NCBI RefSeq assembly: GCF_014642875.1
Contig: NZ_BMJC01000009.1
Location: 1 to 64,000 of the forward strand
DNA length: 64,000 nt
Reading direction: 5' to 3'
Origin: Puia dinghuensis
GTDB taxonomy: Bacteria; Bacteroidota; Bacteroidia; Chitinophagales; Chitinophagaceae
Of the stretch, positions 1 to 7,882 are shown in pieces (within the stretch, counting starts at the first letter, position 1; the number at the start of each line of letters is the position of its first letter). Position numbers and translations under genes: made by a program. A model generated the notes under the pieces. That model had not been told where the DNA came from. It did no database searches and saw only the letters and a list, made by a program, of their open reading frames with translations.

Positions 1-1
1 G

Positions 2-1492
2 ATTATCCTGAAGGTGATGAGCGGCGACAAGGTGGATGTGTCGGTGCAGTATTATTACAACAGCACGGGGACGGGTGGCGGCAACCTGTCGTCGAGCGAC
101 CTGCTGAATGTCCTGGCCTCGGGGCTTGTGTCGGTGTCGGGCGGGCTGCATGGCTCGTTCACCGACCTGACGGGCGGGTCGAGTCCGTTGCCAAGTGCGA
201 TAACGAGTTTCGTGAACAGCAACAATCCCCAGCAAGGCAGCAGCAAGCCGCAGGCCTTCCTCAACTGGATCCTGCTGGACGACCAGTTCAAGATCGTGGG
301 CACCTATCCGCAGAGCGGGGCGGTGGCAGTGGGGAGCGCCGGGACGACGGGCGGAGGGACACTGCAGTCGCCGCTGGGATATACGGGAATTCCGGTGACA
401 AAGAGCGGATATTTGTATATTTATGTGAGTAATTCCACCCCCGGGTGGGATGTGTTCTTTGATAACCTGAGTGTGAAGACGTATTCGGGGCCGATGCTGG
501 AAGAGAATCACTATTATCCATTTGGCTTGACGATGGCGCAGATTAGCGACAAAGCGATAAAAACGCAGTATGCTGAGAATAGGTATAGAGCCAACGGCGG
601 AGATGAGCTTCAGAATAAAGAGTTCAGCGATGGAAGCGGTCTCGAATCTTACGATGCGTTTTTCAGGATGTATGACCCGCAAATCGGAAGGTTCTGGCAA
701 CAAGATCCATTAGCTGATGCAAGTGAAGATTGGAGTCCTTATTCGTTTGTACAAGATAACCCGGTGTCTTTCAATGATCCGTTGGGATTGACAGATAGTG
801 TGCCAGATGTAACGAATATAGGAGCAAAAGGAGTAAAAGCCTACGCGCCTGCTCCTGTTGTTGTTGGGCATAAAGCAAATTGCAAGACTTGCACTCCCAA
901 CTCCAATTCAGGAACGAGTACAGCCAGAGAATCCCCTGTTGCGCCACCTCCGCCAAATGAAGTACCCTCGCCCACTCCGAAACCTGTAGTCGAACCGACA
1001 CCGGAACCGATACCAACACCCGAACCGGAACCGATACTAGAAACACCAGAATTACTTCCTGCGGCGCTACCAGCTGCCCTTACGACGGTACTTGTATTTA
1101 TCCCGATTACTGGGACCCCTAAGACTCATCCAGAAGATGAACTGTATTATGCTCGTCCGCAACCGGAACCTAACTTTGAGCCCTTTATGGGGCATGCCAA
1201 CAGAAAAGACAATTCGAATCCGCATATAGTTTATGAATTTATGTTCGCGCCTCCAAAGGGAGATACAAGAACTCCATATTTAAAATATGGCATATCAGAT
1301 GAATATAGATATAGTCTTGAAAGACCAGAAAATCAATTGCCAGGCCTTAGAGCAAGGTTTGGGGCTTCGGTGATGTATAGAATCATCACACGGACGATCA
1401 ACAGACAATCAGCTTTGGTTATAGAAGATAAATTAGTCAATGATCATATTGTAACATGGGGGGAGAGACCCAGAGACCAAGACAGACCATAG
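2..1492 (+). CDS. RHS repeat-associated core protein, C-terminal part with a polymorphic toxin tip (5' end outside window)
   Basis: The reading frame is open to the left edge of the window, so the first GTG at 14 is internal and the gene is 5'-truncated. The RHS core lies at about 510-790: it contains YYPFGLTM, ELQNKEFSDGSGLESYD, RMYDPQIGRFW and ends in DPLGL, the usual junction before a variable tip. A proline/glutamate-rich linker (PTPKPVVEPTPEPIPTPEPE) follows, then a tip of about 95 residues. The tip has VYEF, YLKYGIS, an Arg-containing stretch, ALVIEDKLVNDH and GERPRDQDRP; this order resembles a GIY-YIG-like nuclease fold, which is inference. Base composition is very GC-rich before about 480 and falls sharply through the core and tip, as expected for an exchangeable toxin end. 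RHS proteins are usually exported or surface-associated and release the tip. The gene 26 bp downstream is its likely immunity partner. The RHS call is firm; the nuclease call is tentative. Confidence 0.9.
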   Translation: MILKVMSGDKVDVSVQYYYNSTGTGGGNLSSSDLLNVLASGLVSVSGGLHGSFTDLTGGSSPLPSAITSFVNSNNPQQGSSKPQAFLNWILLDDQFKIVGTYPQSGAVAVGSAGTTGGGTLQSPLGYTGIPVTKSGYLYIYVSNSTPGWDVFFDNLSVKTYSGPMLEENHYYPFGLTMAQISDKAIKTQYAENRYRANGGDELQNKEFSDGSGLESYDAFFRMYDPQIGRFWQQDPLADASEDWSPYSFVQDNPVSFNDPLGLTDSVPDVTNIGAKGVKAYAPAPVVVGHKANCKTCTPNSNSGTSTARESPVAPPPPNEVPSPTPKPVVEPTPEPIPTPEPEPILETPELLPAALPAALTTVLVFIPITGTPKTHPEDELYYARPQPEPNFEPFMGHANRKDNSNPHIVYEFMFAPPKGDTRTPYLKYGISDEYRYSLERPENQLPGLRARFGASVMYRIITRTINRQSALVIEDKLVNDHIVTWGERPRDQDRP

Positions 1493-1517
1493 TACATTTA
1501 ATTGATATTAAACAAAT

Positions 1518-2315
1518 ATGACGTCAGTAATTCGACTAGGATCCGTTGTAGAACATGGTGTTGGTGGCCCGGAGACGGGGGCAATAAATTTGATCTATAC
1601 ATCCATGCTAAATGAATTTGGCCAAGGATGCTATCGTTACATCGGAATAAATCAAATTGGAGAAGAGTTGAATGAATTTGTGATGAAGGAAGCCGCCAAA
1701 ACCATATATGTAAATATCCGATATCCTGTCTATAGAGACTTCGAATCAAAAAGCACTGGCGAAAAGAATCGAATAAGATTGGATGTCATCCACGCAGCAT
1801 TAGTACGGATAGCCGAATATGACAGAAAGTTTGATGTCCAAGTACTTGAGTTGATTAAAGAGAAGATATTGGAAAAGGATTTTTCTTTTGAATTTGTCTG
1901 TAAGTCTTTTGTTTTTAAGAAGAAGGCGGGGCGGATAGCCAAAGTTGTTCTTCAGCCTGAAATAAATAAGTTCAATTATTACGTGGTAATCGAGGATGCA
2001 GGAAAAACGATTCGCAGGTTGTTAATGTATGTTGGGCTGACAGACACTATTTACGTCTCTGATCTATTTTCAGAAGGCAAATGGAAATCCGAAAACGAAA
2101 TAGTCATAACTGGCAAGCTCAACGAAGTAGAAATAAGCGTATTTGTTAGCGAGGGAGAAATACGGTTTAAGAATTTAACCTCGTATGCTAAGCCGCCATA
2201 TTTTGAAATGATGAGGGCGGACATATCGGAAGAGGACAGAGCGAAAGCTCACCAGGATTGGCGCCATTCGTTGCCGCCTGCGGTTACTGCTATAATTAGA
2301 AAAGCGGATAATTAG
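1518..2315 (+). CDS. Putative immunity protein for the upstream RHS toxin
   Basis: A 265-residue protein starts 26 bp after the RHS stop, on the same strand. It has no signal peptide and no membrane segment, so it is probably cytoplasmic, as expected for an immunity protein against a nuclease-type tip. I recognise no family. The middle third is rich in Lys, Phe and Ile (for example the run FEFVCKSFVFKKKAGR), and the C-terminal third alternates short beta-like stretches with acidic residues. The DNA is markedly AT-rich (about 25% GC around 1861-1920), quite unlike the RHS body, which fits recent acquisition together with the toxin tip. Alternative: an unrelated hypothetical gene. The immunity role rests only on position, strand and composition. 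Confidence 0.6.
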   Translation: MTSVIRLGSVVEHGVGGPETGAINLIYTSMLNEFGQGCYRYIGINQIGEELNEFVMKEAAKTIYVNIRYPVYRDFESKSTGEKNRIRLDVIHAALVRIAEYDRKFDVQVLELIKEKILEKDFSFEFVCKSFVFKKKAGRIAKVVLQPEINKFNYYVVIEDAGKTIRRLLMYVGLTDTIYVSDLFSEGKWKSENEIVITGKLNEVEISVFVSEGEIRFKNLTSYAKPPYFEMMRADISEEDRAKAHQDWRHSLPPAVTAIIRKADN

Positions 2316-2343
2316 GTCGTGGTTCAAATTAGCAGGTTTATTT

Positions 2344-2550
2344 ATGGACTGCGTATACTGCCATCATAAATGCTGGCGAGCGGGCCGGCAAAAGAATGGC
2401 CTGCAGCGCTATTATTGTCCAACATGCCGAAAATACCAGCAAGCCCGCTATCAATACAAGGCTTATTGGGGATCGACGGATAGCCAGATCAAGTCATTGG
2501 TCCGCAGCAACCTCTACGAACTTTCTACGATAAATCGTCCGGATATCCGG
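2344..2550 (+). pseudogene. IS1-type transposase N-terminal fragment
   Basis: From the ATG at 2344 the translation shows a zinc ribbon, CVYC at residues 3-6 and CPTC at 25-28, with GRQKNGLQRYYCPTCRKYQQ between and after. This is the InsA-like N-terminus of IS1-family transposases common in Bacteroidetes. Resemblance fades by about residue 55 and no DDE catalytic part follows. The open frame runs on to 2613 only because it crosses into an unrelated remnant. No terminal inverted repeats were found. This is a dead insertion-sequence relic beside the RHS locus. Confidence 0.7.
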
Positions 2551-2559
2551 ATGCCGTTG

Positions 2560-2821
2560 AATGCGAAGGGGATAGGCGACCATCGATCAAAACCGACTGT
2601 CACTGCACCATGATTGCATTTGTAGATGGAATCGTGTACTTTAACCTGATGCTCAATTTGGCGCTGAAAAAAATCCATTTGAATCCGCAGAACGTTCTTT
2701 TCCTGTTGAAATGCTATATCCGACAGATGAGACATTCGTGCTTGACATGGAAATACCTAAGGGATACAGGGTGAACCGGAAGATTATTCAACGCTACGAC
2801 AGTTTTATGCATTCGTTGTAA
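2560..2821 (+). pseudogene. Frameshifted C-terminal remnant of a DUF3857/transglutaminase-like protein
   Basis: Two frames together give a recognisable tail. The first reads SIKTDCHCTMIAFVDGIVYFN (about 2574-2636). After a frame change near 2640 the second reads GAEKNPFESAERSFPVEM followed by YPTDETFVLDMEIPKGYRV, to a stop at 2819-2821. The NPF-x5-R-x-(F/Y)-PV and IP-x-GY pattern is what I associate with the C-terminal domain of DUF3857-type secreted proteins in Bacteroidetes. The rest of such a gene is missing upstream, where the IS1 relic sits. Hence a broken fragment. Family assignment is moderate; the frameshift is directly visible. Confidence 0.45.
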
Positions 2822-2988
2822 AAAAGCAAAATGAAATGATCATGTTCAAACATACAACACCTTGAGTCTCTAATGATGCCGTTTTATCCTTTATGGCCTA
2901 TAGCCCCCTCACAAGCAATGATTCGATCCTTATTTACAACCCCACAATTATGAAGGTAAAAAGGTAGGAAATCAAAAACCGTAAATTT
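2822..2988. other. Intergenic stretch, probably further decayed sequence
   Basis: About 170 bases between the broken remnant and the next gene. I see no intact gene, repeat or RNA. Short open pieces occur but match nothing I recognise. It presumably carries the promoter of the following gene. Confidence 0.3.
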
Positions 2989-4323
2989 ATGACCCAGAAC
3001 CAAAACATCACTATTCCGTTTCTATTGACAATTATCTCCTGCTTGGCGACATCTATCGTCCAGGCCGCATCTCTTCCATCGAGATCCCTCCCTGGTTATT
3101 ACATCGAAAAAAACGGAGACACCATCTTTTGCAAGATCGACTTCAACGATCTGATCAGAAATCCTACTTCCGTCACTGTGGAAGTAAAGGATGAAAAAAA
3201 GACCTTTGGTCCCGGAGATATAGCGGGATTTGGAGTTACCGGCTACGACGATTATCGAAGCATGACAGTAAGTTATCATCCGGGCCCAATATTGGGGACC
3301 GATCTGCCAAGTCAATATTCAGATAAGATAGAAACCAGAAGTTGTTTTCTAAGAGTACTCGTCAAAGGGCCATATGCTCTTTACGAACTAAAAACTCAGG
3401 AGCGGTTTTTTTATTTCATAGGACAGCCGGACAATACGGTTACCGAACTAATCTATAGAGCTAAATTGGTCGATCAGGTCGTCGAGGAAGACCAGCAATT
3501 CAAGACTTTATTGGCCAATCTCTTCAAACAAGAGGGTATTGCAGAGGCAAACACCAACCTGGTGTATTCGGCGGGTTATTATCCACACGACATTCGCAAC
3601 CTGGTAGAGAAATTGAATCAGCATCGCACGGGAAAAATTACTTTGAAACCAAAGGCGAAATTACTGGTTCAAGCGGATATTTTCGCCGGGGGCATCGATC
3701 AAACCTTTCCAACGGAATTCAAAGGCCAGTATACGGCCAATAACAGATTCGCTGCAACGTTCAATCCAATTGGCGGGATCAATTTTTGCTTGGTGCTGCC
3801 AGGTCATTTTCAATCATTTGCTATCGGATTATCCATCGGATACTATAGTTTTAGCTCCTCAATTGATAAATCTGGTTCTGCCGAAGAATACCAGAGTGCA
3901 AATTATCATTTTACTTCCACCTATAATGAGCACATGTCCTTTGCACGTTCACAAATTCAGACCAATTTATATGCGATGTATATTTTTAATAAATTTGGCA
4001 AAGTCAGACCTTACGTAAAAGTGGGTGTCTATGAGAATTTTTCAATGAGTAATAACAACGATATAACTTACGCATACACGTCCAGCTCAACAGGCATCCG
4101 AAATGGCGTCATCCCGATCTCATGGTCGGGCCAGGGAGCGGGGGCTGTGCTTTCGACGAAAGACTTCTATGTTGCTCTGAATATAGCAGCAGGCCTTATG
4201 ATAAGAAGACAAAAGTTTGAACTTGTAGCTGATTATCCTCAGCCAGACATTAGTGCGGACGTCAGCCGCCCTTTTCGTATTGCCTCGTTTGGTTTTTGTT
4301 ATTATTACACTCTGTTAAAATAG
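2989..4323 (+). CDS. Exported protein with predicted C-terminal outer-membrane beta-barrel
   Basis: A 444-residue protein with a signal peptide (hydrophobic residues about 8-26, cleavage near VQAAS). The N-terminal domain begins PGYYIEKNGDTIFCKIDF, like the GY-x(4)-GDT motif heading many Bacteroidetes exported proteins that carry a small N-terminal domain before a porin-like domain. A middle helical region (about 150-215) follows. The C-terminal half (about 225-444) has alternating aromatic and polar strands (FAIGLSIGYYSF, ATFNPIGGINF, RPYVKVGVY) and ends in FGFCYYYTLLK, typical of a small beta-barrel. Probable outer-membrane protein of unknown role. It stands alone, with only 24 bp to the convergent next gene. 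Confidence 0.6.
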   Translation: MTQNQNITIPFLLTIISCLATSIVQAASLPSRSLPGYYIEKNGDTIFCKIDFNDLIRNPTSVTVEVKDEKKTFGPGDIAGFGVTGYDDYRSMTVSYHPGPILGTDLPSQYSDKIETRSCFLRVLVKGPYALYELKTQERFFYFIGQPDNTVTELIYRAKLVDQVVEEDQQFKTLLANLFKQEGIAEANTNLVYSAGYYPHDIRNLVEKLNQHRTGKITLKPKAKLLVQADIFAGGIDQTFPTEFKGQYTANNRFAATFNPIGGINFCLVLPGHFQSFAIGLSIGYYSFSSSIDKSGSAEEYQSANYHFTSTYNEHMSFARSQIQTNLYAMYIFNKFGKVRPYVKVGVYENFSMSNNNDITYAYTSSSTGIRNGVIPISWSGQGAGAVLSTKDFYVALNIAAGLMIRRQKFELVADYPQPDISADVSRPFRIASFGFCYYYTLLK

Positions 4324-4347
4324 ATTGGGCGACTGAGAGCTTTAGAT

Positions 4348-6813
4348 CTATCGAACCAGCACTACCGTACCCCTGTGGAAAACGAATTTTTTGGTGTAGG
4401 ATGTTCCCTGCACCATCCAGACGTATGTTCCGGAGGGCAGCACCTGACCGTTCAGCCGGCCATCCCATCCCTGGCCCATAGCCGAAGTTTCGAAGACGAG
4501 CTGCCCCCAGCGGTTGTATACCCGGAAATATTCCAGGCGGGTGATACCGACGGCAATGGGCCGGAAGATATTGTTGGTAGCTCCGCCGGGTGTGAAGGCA
4601 TTGGGAACAAAGATGTCCGGTCCGGTCTTGAATATCTTGACCAGGATCGTTGCCGTACCGATGCAGCCATATTGGGAAGTGGCGGTCACTAAATACCGAA
4701 CAGAGTCTGTCTCTGGCGAATAGATGCCGATGGGGTCGGCGATATTCGGGTCGTTGAGCCCGACCGAAGGCGTCCAGGCGAATTTGTCGCCACGCGGACT
4801 CGTCGTATCGTTGGATGACGCATGCAATTGCAGCGGCTGGTTGATCACCACGTCGGTGTCGTTGCCGGCGTCGACGATGATGGGGGGCAAGACCCTGACG
4901 TGGAAAGTATCCTTTAGCAGGTTGGGACAACCGGCATTCTCGACGCTGAGTACGTAATTGGTCGTAGCGAGCGGGCTGGCCGTCACCTGCATGGTATAAG
5001 GTGTGGGATTCACCGTTCCGTTGCCCTGGCCGGTGAGGGTATTGGCATCGTTCCAGGTGTAGCTGGTGCCAAGTGAAATGGTCGCGTTGAGGGTGGCCTT
5101 GGTGTTATAACAGATGATGGTATCCGCCGGCTCGGTCGACGCCTGCGGGAAGGGGGTCGGGACGACTTGAACGTTGGCGGGTGCGCTGTTCTCCGGCGGG
5201 CATACCCCGCTTTGGACAATCACCCGGTATTGTGTAGGCTGGGTCAGCCCGAGGATCGAATACATGCTGTCTGCATAAGTGGGGGCAAAATCGGTCCAGT
5301 TGACGCCGTCGGGGGAGGACTGCCAATTAACAGGTGTACCCGTCTGCCCCTTAAGGGTGAGTAGCGCATCCTTGGTCTGCCCGAGGCAAAAGAACATCGA
5401 AGACGGGTTGAGCGCCCCGCCCACCGTCTTGGGATCAACCTGGACGATAGCCGGTGAAGCCGTGTCTATATCACAGGATTCGCCATTCTGTACCAGGGCC
5501 CGATAAATAGTGGTAGTCGTAAGGTTGGTGGCCTGGTATCGGGCATTCGTATCAGCCACCGGTGTAAAGTGGGCCCCGTTGTCGGTGGAGGCCAGCCAGT
5601 TGAGGACGCTGCCCCGGTTGCCGGCGAGGGTCAGGATGACGTTATTGGTGCCCGTACATACTTCCGCATTGCTGGCGATGGCCCCGGCGATGGTGGGCTG
5701 AACGGGGACGACTTTCATCGAAGCCGAGAGGTTGGCGCAGCTGTTCTGTTCGTTGACGGTGACGGAGCCCGCGGTGTTGATGACCTGGACTTTCAGGACA
5801 CTGCTATCCGTGCTCCCGACGATGTTCCAGCCGGGCGGCACCGACCATTGATAAGTAGCGCCTGTCAGCCCGGGAATGGAATAAGTGAGGGTGCTGCCGA
5901 TGCAGGCGGTCGAGTCCCCGCTGATCTGCAGGCCCCCGCAGGTGTTGCGCAAGGCGATGTAGGAGTAGGCGAAATGCCCGCCGGGCACGCAGTTGTCGGT
6001 TTCGAAGGTGAGGACTACCTGCTGCCCGCGATAGGGGCCCAGGTCGAAGGTGACTTCCGTCCACTTCTTATACCAAACATCCTGTAGGTGTTCGTTGGCG
6101 CCGGGGCCCTGGCCGTTGGGGTTGGCATTTGGTGAAAGCCTGGTGCTCACAATGAATCCCTCTTTCTCGGCCGTAGCAGAGTCCAGGGTGGCGCCCGCAT
6201 CCCGCGGATTGGCATTGTTGAAGGTGGGCAGGAAATATTTTGGGGAGGCGCAGGAGATGACGCTGTCATTCGTGGTGAGCGTGGCGGAGAACAGCGGCTG
6301 GTCGTTGGAATTATGCGTTCCGTTCTCCAACACCATCGCATAGGCATAGGTCATCGTATAGGGCACGTTCGTATTGCCGGGCGGGACGTTGATCCGATAG
6401 CTTACTCCCCGCACATACCCTCCGCCCGTTCCCGAACTATTGCTTCGGGTAATGGACGTAGACCCCAGCAGGATGGAATTGGAATAATGGTACCCGTTGA
6501 TGGTGGGGATAGTAGAGAAATTACCGAACGGATCTATGCTGTTGGCTGTCAGGATCTGGATGCCCGGCACACTGGGCAGGTTATATTCGTATATGGTGGT
6601 GGTACCCACCGTTCCGCCTGGTGGCCCTGTAGTCGAGTCATATGTTTGTTTGATCGCACTCGGTCCGTTGCCGGCCTGGTTATTACCGGTATAGGCCCAC
6701 CAATGGGTGAGGTTTCCGGACGACCAGTTGCTGTTTAGCGGACATACCTGCGACTGCGCGGTGGCGGAATTAAAGAAGGCGAGCAGACAAACGGCAGGTA
6801 GAAAATGCTTCAT
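4348..6813 (-). CDS. Large secreted adhesin-like protein with T9SS type B (CHU_C) sorting domain
   Basis: An 821-residue protein with a clear signal peptide (MKHFLPAVCLLAFFNSATAQ). A jelly-roll-like N-terminal domain of about 290 residues contains a conserved CGG near its end. It is followed by PKD/Ig-like modules, each opening with a Cys (ACIGSTLTYS, VCTGTNNVILTL, FCLGQTKDALLTL, IICYNTKATLNA). The last about 90 residues (PDIFVPNAFTPGG, YNRWGQLVFE, GWDGR, LPSGTYVWMV) are the gliding-motility-associated C-terminal domain that sends cargo through the type IX secretion system. It is expected on the cell surface or released. No catalytic domain is seen. The DNA is GC-rich like the rest of the chromosome. 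A pair of 23-bp direct repeats lies about 140 bp upstream of its start. Confidence 0.85.
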   Translation of the reverse strand: MKHFLPAVCLLAFFNSATAQSQVCPLNSNWSSGNLTHWWAYTGNNQAGNGPSAIKQTYDSTTGPPGGTVGTTTIYEYNLPSVPGIQILTANSIDPFGNFSTIPTINGYHYSNSILLGSTSITRSNSSGTGGGYVRGVSYRINVPPGNTNVPYTMTYAYAMVLENGTHNSNDQPLFSATLTTNDSVISCASPKYFLPTFNNANPRDAGATLDSATAEKEGFIVSTRLSPNANPNGQGPGANEHLQDVWYKKWTEVTFDLGPYRGQQVVLTFETDNCVPGGHFAYSYIALRNTCGGLQISGDSTACIGSTLTYSIPGLTGATYQWSVPPGWNIVGSTDSSVLKVQVINTAGSVTVNEQNSCANLSASMKVVPVQPTIAGAIASNAEVCTGTNNVILTLAGNRGSVLNWLASTDNGAHFTPVADTNARYQATNLTTTTIYRALVQNGESCDIDTASPAIVQVDPKTVGGALNPSSMFFCLGQTKDALLTLKGQTGTPVNWQSSPDGVNWTDFAPTYADSMYSILGLTQPTQYRVIVQSGVCPPENSAPANVQVVPTPFPQASTEPADTIICYNTKATLNATISLGTSYTWNDANTLTGQGNGTVNPTPYTMQVTASPLATTNYVLSVENAGCPNLLKDTFHVRVLPPIIVDAGNDTDVVINQPLQLHASSNDTTSPRGDKFAWTPSVGLNDPNIADPIGIYSPETDSVRYLVTATSQYGCIGTATILVKIFKTGPDIFVPNAFTPGGATNNIFRPIAVGITRLEYFRVYNRWGQLVFETSAMGQGWDGRLNGQVLPSGTYVWMVQGTSYTKKFVFHRGTVVLVR

Positions 6814-6951
6814 ACAAAGAAAGGCTCAATTTGTGACTTCCATCATCCCTAAAAATAACACTCTCTTAGAGGATTACGAAGGATTTTGCCTTTGAGTTTA
6901 CTCGGCCCTGAGTTATTTTTTCGAGGGGTGGGGCCTCCGCGGGGCAGGTTT

Positions 6952-6997
6952 GCATAAGCGTCTGATTGCCATTCGTATAAGCGTCTGATCACCACCC
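6952..6997. repeat. Two tandem 23-bp direct repeats with shared core ATAAGCGTCTGAT
   Basis: The 13-base core occurs exactly at 6954-6966 and 6977-6989. Extended to 23 bp, the two copies (6952-6974 and 6975-6997) agree at 18 positions. The second copy runs over the stop codon of the Nudix-regulator gene. The array sits about 140-185 bp upstream of the T9SS cargo gene start (6813, minus strand). It could be an operator for one of the two flanking genes, or a chance local duplication. Confidence 0.6.
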
Positions 6998-7762
6998 GCC
7001 TTGTAATCCCCCTTTGAGGGCTTTCTGGTACTTGCGGAGGTCAAAGCTATAGAGGTAGGGGGCTTTGTGAGCCACGCCGGTGCGTTTCTCATCGAGGCTT
7101 CGCAGGATGCCGAATGAAAATATCTTGCGCTGGAAGTTGCGGCGGTCGAGTTTCTTGCCGAGGATGGCTTCGTAGAGCTTCTGGAGTTCGGGTAGGGTGA
7201 ACTTGCGGGGAAGGAGATTATAGCCCACCGGCTGGTGGTTCAGCTGGGACTGAAGCGTATGGAGGGCGGTTTCCAGTATCCGGTCGTGGTCGAGGATGAG
7301 GGGGCCCCGTTCGTCCAGGTTATACCAGTCACAGGTATCCGATAGCCAATCGGGCCGGGGCACCACACAGGAGAATTCCACGAGGGCATAGAACCCGACG
7401 CTGATGAACCGCTGGGCGAACCAGCTTGCTTTCTCGGGGGAGATGCCGATGCGTCGCAGATCGTCCGGCCGGGTGGCGGGGTCGCTTCGCAGTACCTCAC
7501 TGAAGACACAGAACTGCTGCAAAAAGACGTTCTCTACCCCCGTCCGCTCGCGCAGCGTCCGGATAGCCGCCTCTTCGAGGGTCTCGGTCTTCATGACAAA
7601 GCCGCCCGGCAGCGCCAGCCGGTCTTCATGCTTCATCTTTAGCAATAGGACCTTCAACTGCCCCGCATGGAATCCGAAGACCACGCAGTCCAGGGAGATA
7701 TGGGCGAGATAATCCTGGTCGACCCGTTCAAGCCAATCTTCCAAACTTTCGTCTTGCATCAT
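6989..7762 (-). CDS. Nudix-fold transcriptional regulator (NrtR/AraR-like)
   Basis: Sugar- or nucleotide-sensing DNA-binding regulator by family resemblance. From the chosen start (MMQDESLEDW) the protein has about 257 residues: an N-terminal Nudix domain and a C-terminal winged helix (FTLPELQKLYEAILGKKLDR, then RRNFQRKIFSFGIL). The Nudix box reads GFVMKTETLEEAAIRTLRERTGV: compared with GX5EX7REUXEEXGU it keeps the spacing but has Thr and Arg where two catalytic Glu are expected. This fits regulators that use the fold for ligand sensing. The frame is open to an upstream start at 7831, but a promoter-like TATCCTTG near 7810 on the minus strand would lie inside that longer form, so I prefer 7762. 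It is divergent from the metallophosphoesterase gene, a possible target. Confidence 0.75.
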   Translation of the reverse strand: MMQDESLEDWLERVDQDYLAHISLDCVVFGFHAGQLKVLLLKMKHEDRLALPGGFVMKTETLEEAAIRTLRERTGVENVFLQQFCVFSEVLRSDPATRPDDLRRIGISPEKASWFAQRFISVGFYALVEFSCVVPRPDWLSDTCDWYNLDERGPLILDHDRILETALHTLQSQLNHQPVGYNLLPRKFTLPELQKLYEAILGKKLDRRNFQRKIFSFGILRSLDEKRTGVAHKAPYLYSFDLRKYQKALKGGLQGGW

Positions 7763-7882
7763 TATCCTCAAAAATAACCGAAATTCCGTCTTTGTACAGA
7801 ATGAATTAACAAGGATATAACTGGTGGCCATTCCCGATGGGGGGTATCTTAGCGCAATTTTTTACTATTTTTTCCCATTTGC

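Noticed and set aside
5569-6087. Long plus-strand open frame (172 codons) inside the T9SS protein gene
   Set aside because: It is antisense to a well-supported gene; GC-rich DNA makes such shadow frames common, and its protein has no domain.
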